From an uncultured Bacteroidia bacterium (GTDB lineage: Bacteria > Bacteroidota > Bacteroidia > Bacteroidales > UBA932), in contig CACZFO010000011.1 in assembly GCA_902780455.1 (NCBI GenBank), forward strand, positions 1 through 37,930: a DNA stretch of 37,930 bases, in the 5' to 3' direction. Each line of letters starts with the position of its first letter. The stretch's first letter is position 1. This document shows, piece after piece, positions 31,697-37,930 of the stretch. The notes beneath the pieces were generated by a model, which was not told where the DNA came from, did no database searches, and saw nothing but the letters and a program-made list of their open reading frames with translations. Made by a program: the position numbers and the translations under genes.

Positions 31697-32818
31697 ATGA
31701 AAACCAACACCATCTTCACTGCTTCAGTTGCTATACTGGCAACAGTGCTGACAGTTTCGGTTTCTTCAACCGCCTCAGCACAGTCTTCCAGCAGGAGGAA
31801 TACCTCCGGTGGCTCAACAGCAACAACCCAGCGTTCCGCAGACACCAGGCAGAAGGCGGCTCAGGTTTCACAGCCTAGGATCAACAACACTTCCTCTGCC
31901 CAGAACAGGAACACGTCATCTTCTTCCAACCGCAATGCTACGGTAAACAGGAATACTTCCTCCGACCGTCAGGCAACCCAGAGCAGGAGCAATTCTTCTT
32001 CTGGAGTAAATACCGGCAGGAACTATAACGACCACATGGGCAATGTCTGCACGGAAAGCGGAATCGGTACAGACCGCAACCGCCCTGACAACAACGGGAG
32101 GATTACAAACCGTCCTTCCAACAACCGTCCTGAAGCTCGTCCGGCCAATGACCGCAGGGATGTACGCCCTGCCAATGACCGCAGCAACATAAACAACCGT
32201 CCTGGAACAGACGGACCAAGGGCTACCTATTATGCCGGCCGTGGAGGCGATGCCGCAACCAAGCTCCCTCCTGCACCGAGATACGACAGGGCAAACCCTA
32301 ACCGTCACCTGGGCTACAACCCATTCCGTGACGGCCGTCTGATCCACCGTCCTGCACCGGTATTTGTACACTACGATTACGGCATCCGCTTCAGCGACCG
32401 TCCTCGCAACTATTATCGCTACAGGATCAACGGAATGAGCATGTACTTCTGGGGAGGTGTCTGGTACTGGCACGCTTACGGATACTACAACGTGCACAGG
32501 CCTCCTGTAGGAACCAGGATTCCTATATCCTACATTGCCTCCTCACTGTATCCGGTTGACTTTGAATACTATTCACAGGGTTTTGGAAGAGACTACTACG
32601 TAGACTCATACGCAAACTTCTATGTTCAGGTCAACAGCTATGAACTCAAGGTGGTAGACGCACCGGACGGTGCAATCCTGTACGACATGCCAAGCGACTA
32701 CGAGGAAATAGTCTATAACGGAAGAGTATACTATGTAGTTGGCAACTCCATATTCGAGTATGTATACTCAAACGCCAACAGCTGGTACTTCCGCGCAGTA
32801 GGAATCTACTACAGGTAA
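31697..32818 (+). CDS. Secreted Asn/Ser/Arg-rich protein with Tyr-rich C-terminus (DUF6515-like)
   Basis: The ATG at 31697 gives a good signal peptide (MKTNTIFTASVAILATVLTV, cleaved after ASAQ); the longer frame starts with GTG upstream and lacks one. Of 373 residues, about 30-200 are low-complexity, rich in Asn, Ser, Arg and Thr, with a short repeat (RPANDRRDV / RPANDRSNI). The C-terminal ~150 residues are Tyr-rich, with YYVDSYANFYVQV and a VDAPDGAILYDMPSDYEEI segment followed by YNGRVYYVVGNSIFEYV, which resembles DUF6515 proteins. Function is unknown; the composition suggests an envelope or surface-associated role. It is separated from namZ by a hairpin and ends at a strong terminator. Confidence 0.7.
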   Translation: MKTNTIFTASVAILATVLTVSVSSTASAQSSSRRNTSGGSTATTQRSADTRQKAAQVSQPRINNTSSAQNRNTSSSSNRNATVNRNTSSDRQATQSRSNSSSGVNTGRNYNDHMGNVCTESGIGTDRNRPDNNGRITNRPSNNRPEARPANDRRDVRPANDRSNINNRPGTDGPRATYYAGRGGDAATKLPPAPRYDRANPNRHLGYNPFRDGRLIHRPAPVFVHYDYGIRFSDRPRNYYRYRINGMSMYFWGGVWYWHAYGYYNVHRPPVGTRIPISYIASSLYPVDFEYYSQGFGRDYYVDSYANFYVQVNSYELKVVDAPDGAILYDMPSDYEEIVYNGRVYYVVGNSIFEYVYSNANSWYFRAVGIYYR

Positions 32819-32833
32819 TTTACAGGTAAACTT

Positions 32834-32880
32834 AATGCTCCCAATCTCGCTAATCCGTGAGGTTGGGAGCATTTTTTTTA
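32834..32880 (+). terminator. Terminator between the Tyr-rich protein gene and pepT
   Basis: AATGCTCCCAA (32834-32844) and TTGGGAGCATT (32863-32873) form an 11-bp perfect stem, extended by an inner CTC/GAG, followed by eight Ts. It lies between convergent genes and may serve both. Confidence 0.85.
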
Positions 32881-32894
32881 TCCGGCTCCGGCTT

Positions 32895-34124
32895 TTATCT
32901 GGCTTCGGCGATGTTCAGGATCACCTGTGTTGCCTTCTCCATGCTTTCTACCGGAACGTATTCCAGTTTGCCGTGGAAGTTGAGTCCGCCGGCAAAGATG
33001 TTAGGGCAAGGCAGGCCCCTGAAACTCAGCATGGCGCCGTCCGTGCCGCCGCGGATAGGCTGGATCTTTGGCTTTATGCCGGCCTTCTTCATGGCATCTA
33101 TCGCTCTCTGGACTATGTAGTACTTAGGCTCCACAATCTTGCGCATGTTGTAGTACTGGTCCTTGACCGTAATCTTTACAACGCCCTTGCCCCACTTGCG
33201 GTCCATCTTGCCCTGGATGGTGGCAAAAAGCTTCTTGCGGGCATTGAACTTGGCCGTATCATGATCGCGGATGATTATGTTCACCGATGCCGTCTCCACG
33301 CTTCCGCTGATGCCCACTACGTGGAAGAATCCCTGATACTTTGAGGTGTGTTCCGGCCTTTCCTTAGGAGGCAGCAGGGCGAGGATTTCATTGGCCACAA
33401 CTATTGAGTTTATCATCTTTCCCTTGGCGTATCCCGGATGGATGTTGCAGCCCTGGATTTCAATCTTGGCTGAGGCGGCGTTGAAGTTCTCGAACTCCAG
33501 TTCTCCCACGTCTCCGCCATCCATAGTATAGGCAAAGTCGGCTCCGAAATCCTTTACGGAGAAGTTCTCTACACCTCTTCCTACCTCCTCGTCAGGAGTG
33601 AAGGCTATCTTGATGGCACCGTGCTTGAATTCAGGGTGTTCCATCATATACTCCGCAGCGCACATTATCTCGGCAACTCCGGCTTTGTCGTCGGCTCCCA
33701 GCAGGGTGGTTCCGTCTGTGGTTATCAGTGTCTGACCCTTGAAGTTCTTGAGTTCAGGGAACATGGCCGTTGACAGCTTTACTTTCTTTGCCTTGTTCAG
33801 GACGATGTCCTTGCCGTTGTAGTTAGGAATGATCTGAGGCTTGATGTTTTTGCCTTCAGCGTCCGGAGCTGTATCTACATGGGCTATGAATCCTATTGCA
33901 GGAAGAGGCTTCTCTCCCTTCTTGAGCTTTACGTTTGAAGGTATGGTTGCCATCAGGACTCCCTTTGCGGAAACCTTTGCCTTGATGCCCATTGCCTTGA
34001 GCTCATCGCTGAGCATATTCAGCAGGTCAAACTGCCTTTGGGTAGAAGGAGCCTGTGTGGCTTCAGGATCTGAAGTTGTCCATACTCCCACGTATCTGAG
34101 GAATTTATCTTGTACTTTTTCCAT
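32895..34124 (-). CDS. pepT: Peptidase T (tripeptide aminopeptidase)
   Basis: PepT removes the N-terminal residue from tripeptides in the cytoplasm. The 409-residue length is normal. The M20 two-zinc site is complete: FIAHVDTAPD, GADDKAGVAE, TPDEEVGRG, the TMDGGDVGE segment and the final His in GLNFHGKLEYVP. PIRGGTDGA is the usual active-site arginine loop. The ATG at 34124 gives MEKVQDKFLRYV, the standard start. It lies 49 nt downstream of the OPT transporter gene on the same strand, so imported peptides are probably hydrolysed by the product of the same operon. Confidence 0.96.
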   Translation of the reverse strand: MEKVQDKFLRYVGVWTTSDPEATQAPSTQRQFDLLNMLSDELKAMGIKAKVSAKGVLMATIPSNVKLKKGEKPLPAIGFIAHVDTAPDAEGKNIKPQIIPNYNGKDIVLNKAKKVKLSTAMFPELKNFKGQTLITTDGTTLLGADDKAGVAEIMCAAEYMMEHPEFKHGAIKIAFTPDEEVGRGVENFSVKDFGADFAYTMDGGDVGELEFENFNAASAKIEIQGCNIHPGYAKGKMINSIVVANEILALLPPKERPEHTSKYQGFFHVVGISGSVETASVNIIIRDHDTAKFNARKKLFATIQGKMDRKWGKGVVKITVKDQYYNMRKIVEPKYYIVQRAIDAMKKAGIKPKIQPIRGGTDGAMLSFRGLPCPNIFAGGLNFHGKLEYVPVESMEKATQVILNIAEAR

Positions 34125-34173
34125 ATTGCTGAAATTTTATTCGTCGATGAAAATAGCGGTTGTTGATGTAAGC

Positions 34174-36150
34174 TTAATCCTGCCCCTTTGGCTTCTTGGC
34201 TCTCAGCGATGAGAACAGCAGGAATGCTGCAACTGCAAGGTAGGCAACTATTGCAACTGCCTGTGCACTTCCGGTTTCGGCCCATTCCTTGGCAAAGAAA
34301 TCCTTGCCGGCAAATTTGAGGATGGCAGATACAACTCCCATCAGTGCACCGCCTGCAATGAATCCGCTGGCAAGAAGGGTTCCCTTGTTGACACGGGCTT
34401 CGTTAAGAGCCTTGTCCTTGCTTCTTGAACCTACGTACCATGCGATTGCGCCGCCGGCAAGAAGAGGGAGGTTGAGGTCTATCGGGATGAACATTCCAAG
34501 TGCAAAAGCAAGAGCAGGTACCTTGCAGAAGTTGAGGATCAAGGCAATTACCGCTCCTATTCCGTAGAGTACCCAAGGAGCTCCCTGACCGCTCATAAGA
34601 GGTTCTATGACAGCGGCCATGGCGTTTGCCTGAGGTGCAACCAGCGCATCTTCTCCGGTAAATCCGTAGGTCTTGTTGAGCACTATCATCACTCCGCCTA
34701 CCGTAGCCGCCGCTACCAGTGTGCCGATGAACTTCCAGCTTTCCTGAACCTTAGGAGTATTGCCGATCCAGTATCCGATCTTGAGGTCTGTGATGAAACT
34801 TCCTGCAACGGAAAGAGCCGTGCAGACAACGCCTCCGATAATCAGCGAGGCGACCATTCCCGGTACGCCCTTGAGTCCGCAGGCTACCAGAACCACCGAG
34901 CCAAGTATCAAGGTCATGAGCGTCATTCCGCTTACCGGGTTGCTGCCTACTATTGCTATTGCGTTAGCAGCAACTGTGGTGAAGAGGAAGGCTATGATTG
35001 CAACTATGAGCAGGGCGATAACAGCCAGAAGCAGCTTGTTGCCGTCAGGAATCACTCCAAAGTAGAAGAATATGAAAGTTGCGGCAAGAGCCAGGATGAC
35101 TCCCCATGCTATTATCTTCATGCTCAGGTCTCTCTGGGTGCGGATCTCTTCTGTCTGGGCACCGCCTTTCTTTGAAAAGCTCTTGGTTGCAAGCCCGAAT
35201 GCCGACTTGATGACTCCTGAAGACTTTATGATTCCGATGATTCCGGCAACTGCTATGCCGCCGATACCTATCTGCCTTGCATAAGTCTTGAATATCATTT
35301 CCGGACCCATGTTGGCAACACCCTCGAACGTAGTTCCCAGGAAAGATACCGTATCAGGCCCGCAGAGCCAGCTCATCAGAGGAATGATTATGAACCAGAC
35401 GAGCATGGAACCGCAGCAGATTATGAAGGCATACTTGAGTCCGATGATGTACCCAAGACCCATGACGGCAGCTCCCACGTTGTACTTGACCATGAGCTTG
35501 GTCTTGTCTGCGATTACGCTTCCCCAATGGGTGGCGGTGGTGTAGATGGTCTCGCTCCACCAGCCGAAAGACGATACGATGAAGTCGTAGATACCTCCAA
35601 TCAAACCGCTGATAAGCAGGAGCTTGGCTCCGCCGCTGTCACCCTCTCCGCTCTTGATTACCTGGGTGGTTGCGGTAGCTTCAGGGAACGGATAGTCTCC
35701 GTCTTTTTCCTTTACGAAGTATTTCCTGAAAGGAATCAGGAAGAGGATTCCGAGAACTCCTCCAAGGAGGCTTGAGAGGAATACCTTGATGAAGTCTACC
35801 TGGATTTCAGGATATTTTGCCTGGAGGATGTAAAGGGCAGGAAGCGTGAAGATTGCACCTGCTACTATTCCTCCGGAGCAGGCTCCTATAGACTGGATGA
35901 TCACGTTTTCTCCCAACGCATTCTTCCTCTTTAGGGCAGTGGAAAGTCCTACTGCAATAATCGCGATAGGGATGGCGGCCTCAAATACCTGGCCCACCTT
36001 AAGGCCAAGATAAGCTGCTGCTGCAGAGAAAATTATGGTCATAACAAGACCTATGGTCACACTGTAGGCAGTAGCTTCCTTGTACTTTTTCTGTGGATCT
36101 AGAAGCGGTTTGTATTCCGGCTTCTTCTGGTTTTTGGTGTTGTCTGACAT
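34174..36150 (-). CDS. OPT family oligopeptide transporter
   Basis: The start is ATG 36150-36148 (MSDNTKNQKK); the longer frame uses TTG. The 658-residue inner-membrane protein has about 14-16 hydrophobic helices. Family markers include AAAAYLGLKVGQVFEAAIP near residue 45, IIQSIGACSGGIVAGAIFT near 80 and GSNPVSGMTLMT near 400. Bacterial OPT proteins import small peptides by proton coupling; some carry metal chelates. Its position upstream of pepT supports peptide uptake. The minus-strand promoter is not clear; the plus-strand promoter for the next gene lies at 36221. Confidence 0.93.
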   Translation of the reverse strand: MSDNTKNQKKPEYKPLLDPQKKYKEATAYSVTIGLVMTIIFSAAAAYLGLKVGQVFEAAIPIAIIAVGLSTALKRKNALGENVIIQSIGACSGGIVAGAIFTLPALYILQAKYPEIQVDFIKVFLSSLLGGVLGILFLIPFRKYFVKEKDGDYPFPEATATTQVIKSGEGDSGGAKLLLISGLIGGIYDFIVSSFGWWSETIYTTATHWGSVIADKTKLMVKYNVGAAVMGLGYIIGLKYAFIICCGSMLVWFIIIPLMSWLCGPDTVSFLGTTFEGVANMGPEMIFKTYARQIGIGGIAVAGIIGIIKSSGVIKSAFGLATKSFSKKGGAQTEEIRTQRDLSMKIIAWGVILALAATFIFFYFGVIPDGNKLLLAVIALLIVAIIAFLFTTVAANAIAIVGSNPVSGMTLMTLILGSVVLVACGLKGVPGMVASLIIGGVVCTALSVAGSFITDLKIGYWIGNTPKVQESWKFIGTLVAAATVGGVMIVLNKTYGFTGEDALVAPQANAMAAVIEPLMSGQGAPWVLYGIGAVIALILNFCKVPALAFALGMFIPIDLNLPLLAGGAIAWYVGSRSKDKALNEARVNKGTLLASGFIAGGALMGVVSAILKFAGKDFFAKEWAETGSAQAVAIVAYLAVAAFLLFSSLRAKKPKGQD

Positions 36151-36220
36151 ATCTTGAACTGTTGATTTCAACTTTAGAGCGAATTTACTAAAAATCGCTG
36201 AGGAAAAGGCACAAAATTGC

Positions 36221-36228
36221 TACATTTG
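36221..36228 (+). promoter_or_regulatory. Promoter -7 element for the secreted unknown gene and mscL
   Basis: TACATTTG lies 35 nt before the ATG at 36264. It is close to an ATCGCTGA copy (36194-36201). Confidence 0.5.
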
Positions 36229-36263
36229 CTTTTACAAGCTTCCAATGTTGCTTGACGTACGAT

Positions 36264-37112
36264 ATGACATACAAGAATAAGATTCATGCCTTGCTTCTTG
36301 CTTTGCTCTTTCTCTTTACAGGAGGAATGGCTCACGCTCAGTTTGTAGGTGACGTAAAAGATTCTCTGAGAGTTCTTTGTGTAAAATATGACAACAACGT
36401 TTCCGGCCTTGACGGGGTGGTTACGATTACAGCTATCATGGAGTGCGACAGCATCAAGATGCCAACTTACATGGTAGGGGATTCAATCGTCCAGTTCTTC
36501 AGCGACATAAGGGTGGATATGATCAGAAGCATCCAGTTCCTCCACGGCAAGACACTTCCGCGCAAGCTCCAGAAGAGCTTTCCTACCGGTCTGATTTCTA
36601 TATCTTTGAAGGAAAATGAAGATCTTAACAGCAGCCAGGTGCTTCCGGAAGGAGACAACATTTCCCGTAAGGCTTTTGTTACCAAGATGGCCTTTTCAGA
36701 GATGTCTGAAGGAGGTTCCTTCGCTTCGAAAGTTACTTCCTTGGTAGAAGATTACGGTACGGATGACATATCTTTCCGCAATTTCAAATACTTCAATGCC
36801 AACAGGGCAACGCCAATCCTTGCCATAGATTCCCTCAACCGCAAGGCATTTGTAAAAAGCTTCAACGATTTCAAGTCAGGTGCCATTGGCAACATGGTTG
36901 CCTACAGTTCTGAGGAGGCCCAGAAACTCATCGGCGACAAGGGAGTAAACGGTCTGGTCATCGTTGAAATCAATCCGAAATACACTCTGCAGCAGGCTAT
37001 TGTAGGTGTTGCAGAGAAGATGCAGAATCTGCTGGAGCAGATGTATGTTGTTAATTTTGAATCCATGATGATTCGCGACCCGCTATATGTAAAAGATTCT
37101 TTAAATAACTAA
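36264..37112 (+). CDS. Secreted protein of unknown function upstream of mscL
   Basis: The ATG at 36264 (MTYKNKIHALLLALLFLFTGG) gives a signal peptide ending in AHAQ; the longer frame starts with TTG. The mature part of about 255 residues is soluble, with mixed alpha/beta character and no membrane segments. Visible stretches are DSLRVLCVKYDNNVSGLDG, TKMAFSEMSEGGSFASKV and a C-terminal helical region QQAIVGVAEKMQNLLEQMY. I do not recognise a family. It ends 13 nt before mscL and is probably co-transcribed with it, which could hint at an envelope-stress or osmotic context; this is only positional. Confidence 0.7.
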   Translation: MTYKNKIHALLLALLFLFTGGMAHAQFVGDVKDSLRVLCVKYDNNVSGLDGVVTITAIMECDSIKMPTYMVGDSIVQFFSDIRVDMIRSIQFLHGKTLPRKLQKSFPTGLISISLKENEDLNSSQVLPEGDNISRKAFVTKMAFSEMSEGGSFASKVTSLVEDYGTDDISFRNFKYFNANRATPILAIDSLNRKAFVKSFNDFKSGAIGNMVAYSSEEAQKLIGDKGVNGLVIVEINPKYTLQQAIVGVAEKMQNLLEQMYVVNFESMMIRDPLYVKDSLNN

Positions 37113-37125
37113 ATAACAAAAGATT

Positions 37126-37548
37126 ATGGGAAAACTTCTGAATGAATTCAAGGAATTTGCTGTAAAAGGCAATGCCGTTGACATGGCTGTTGCCGTAGTT
37201 ATCGGCGGTGCTTTCGGTGCCATTGTTACTTCTCTTGTAAATGATCTGATCATGCCTTGCATAGGAGTCCTGATCGGAGGAACTGATTTTGCCAATCTTG
37301 CAATCACCCTCAAGGAGGCGGTTGTTGAAAATGGTGAAACAGTTAAGGAGGCTGTCCTGTTCAAGTATGGACAGTTTATCAACGCTATCATTACATTCCT
37401 CATCGTAGCCTTCTCTATCTTCCTTGTAGTTAAGGCTTTGAATAAGCTCAAGAGAAAGAAGGAAGAAGCTCCGGCCGCTCCTGCAGAGCCATCTGCTGAG
37501 GAGAAGCTTCTTACGGAAATCAGGGATCTTCTCAAGGAAAAGAAGTAG
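37126..37548 (+). CDS. mscL: Large-conductance mechanosensitive channel MscL
   Basis: MscL opens a wide pore when membrane tension rises and protects cells during osmotic downshock. The 140-residue protein shows the family order: amphipathic N-terminal helix ([18 protein letters not shown]), pore-lining first helix [20 protein letters not shown], a periplasmic loop (about 48-80), second helix [21 protein letters not shown] and a charged C-terminal bundle ([17 protein letters not shown]). All key features are intact. It follows an unknown secreted protein by 13 nt and ends at a terminator. Confidence 0.97.
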   Translation: MGKLLNEFKEFAVKGNAVDMAVAVVIGGAFGAIVTSLVNDLIMPCIGVLIGGTDFANLAITLKEAVVENGETVKEAVLFKYGQFINAIITFLIVAFSIFLVVKALNKLKRKKEEAPAAPAEPSAEEKLLTEIRDLLKEKK

Positions 37549-37574
37549 GATAGGACCCCAAAAAGTATCAGAAC

Positions 37575-37609
37575 AAAACGGTCTCTCTTTTTTAGGAGAG
37601 GCCGTTTTT
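37575..37609 (+). terminator. Terminator after mscL
   Basis: AAAACGGTCTCTC (37575-37587) and GAGAGGCCGTTTT (37596-37608) pair (one G-U) around an 8-nt loop, with a T-run end. Confidence 0.85.
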
Positions 37610-37930
37610 ATTGCAGTTAAGGGTCTGCGTTATGGCAAACCAGGGTCTGAGCTTATTTATATAATAGGTATTTATAGTTTTTTGTCGGCTGGGTTGATTT
37701 TTGCAAACATCAGAGTTATAGATAGTTGTGTGTAACTACAGGAAATTTCATCAAAAATTTTTGAAAAAAAGTTTGGAAAGAAATAAAAAGTGCTTACCTT
37801 TGCAGCCCTTTCGCGCCAGACCGCTGAGGTCTGAGATGCAGAAAGGGGGGCTGAAAATATTTTTCAAAAAAATTTTTGGAAAATGTTTGGAGGTAATGAA
37901 AAAGTTTCTACCTTTGCAGCCCGCTTCGGA
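37610..37930 (+). promoter_or_regulatory. Two tandem strong promoters reading out of the window
   Basis: This final stretch has no gene. P1: TTTG 37772-37775, 19-bp spacer, TACCTTTG 37795-37802. P2: TTTG 37886-37889, 19-bp spacer, TACCTTTG 37909-37916. Both are followed by GCAGCCC. Between them a CAGACC/GGTCTG hairpin (37818-37833) and a CCCTTTC...GAAAGGG pair could fold in the P1 transcript. Paired consensus promoters of this form are expected before rRNA or tRNA operons; the gene itself lies beyond the edge. Confidence 0.65.

Overview
The window is almost entirely the genome of an anaerobic member of the Bacteroidales. Promoters follow the Bacteroidetes pattern (TTTG near -33, TAnnTTTG near -7, about 19 bp apart, for example at 20721-20751 and 37772-37802). 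The genes are typical of the order: a BACON-domain lipoprotein nuclease, a TonB-dependent receptor, a single-chain pyruvate:ferredoxin oxidoreductase, PepT with an OPT peptide transporter, NamZ, a DUF4922 protein, and a MEH-type M1 aminopeptidase. The first ~306 bases look foreign. They lie between a GGATCC at position 1 and the next GATC at 307, with no GATC between, and carry Firmicutes-like Shine-Dalgarno sites and the start of a GNAT acetyltransferase. With the ~38 kb length, this suggests a cloned insert with a small Sau3AI fragment co-ligated at its left end.

Layout. 1-306: foreign fragment. 307-3529: 5'-truncated exported nuclease and a DUF362 lipoprotein. 3596-3667: tRNA-Arg(CCG), divergent from fabD through overlapping promoters. 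3900-8656: fabD and nifJ. 8809-12204: TonB-dependent receptor, a C-free purine-rich tract, and an MBL-fold hydrolase. 12382-14163 (minus): PycB/OadA-type carboxyltransferase whose biotinyl-like domain lacks the biotin lysine. 14420-16160: tRNA-His, 51-bp palindrome-bearing repeats, a Y1 (RAYT-like) transposase, 29-bp tandem repeats and a small basic ORF. 16253-17401: a 12-copy AATCTTTG-type array in front of a GT2 glycosyltransferase. 17521-20652: stand-alone MetH-type homocysteine domain, DUF308 membrane protein, two-gene chromate transporter. 20806-20960: tRNA-Ile and tRNA-Ala without rRNA genes. 21089-24771: porin and M1 aminopeptidase, convergent and sharing a CTAG. 24920-31562: four-gene operon (GT2, GalT/HIT-SpoIID fusion, AmpG-like permease, NamZ). 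31697-37548: secreted Tyr-rich protein, OPT-pepT operon, unknown secreted protein, mscL. 37772-37916: two tandem strong promoters pointing out of the window, probably to an rRNA or tRNA operon.

How the genes fit together. Core metabolism is anaerobic: PFOR for pyruvate, a PycB/OadA-like C3/C4 carboxyltransferase, and FabD for fatty acids. Peptide use is represented by OPT, PepT and the exported M1 peptidase. The most coherent and least explained unit is the 24.9-31.6 kb operon. It links a peptidoglycan glycan-strand enzyme domain (SpoIID), a muropeptide-type importer (AmpG) and an exo-N-acetylmuramidase (NamZ) to a GalT/HIT-like domain and a glycosyltransferase, which suggests a cell-wall turnover or recycling system. 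Across the whole window the octamer ATCGCTGA (either strand) occurs 20 times against about 1.2 expected, which points to a genome-wide signal sequence.
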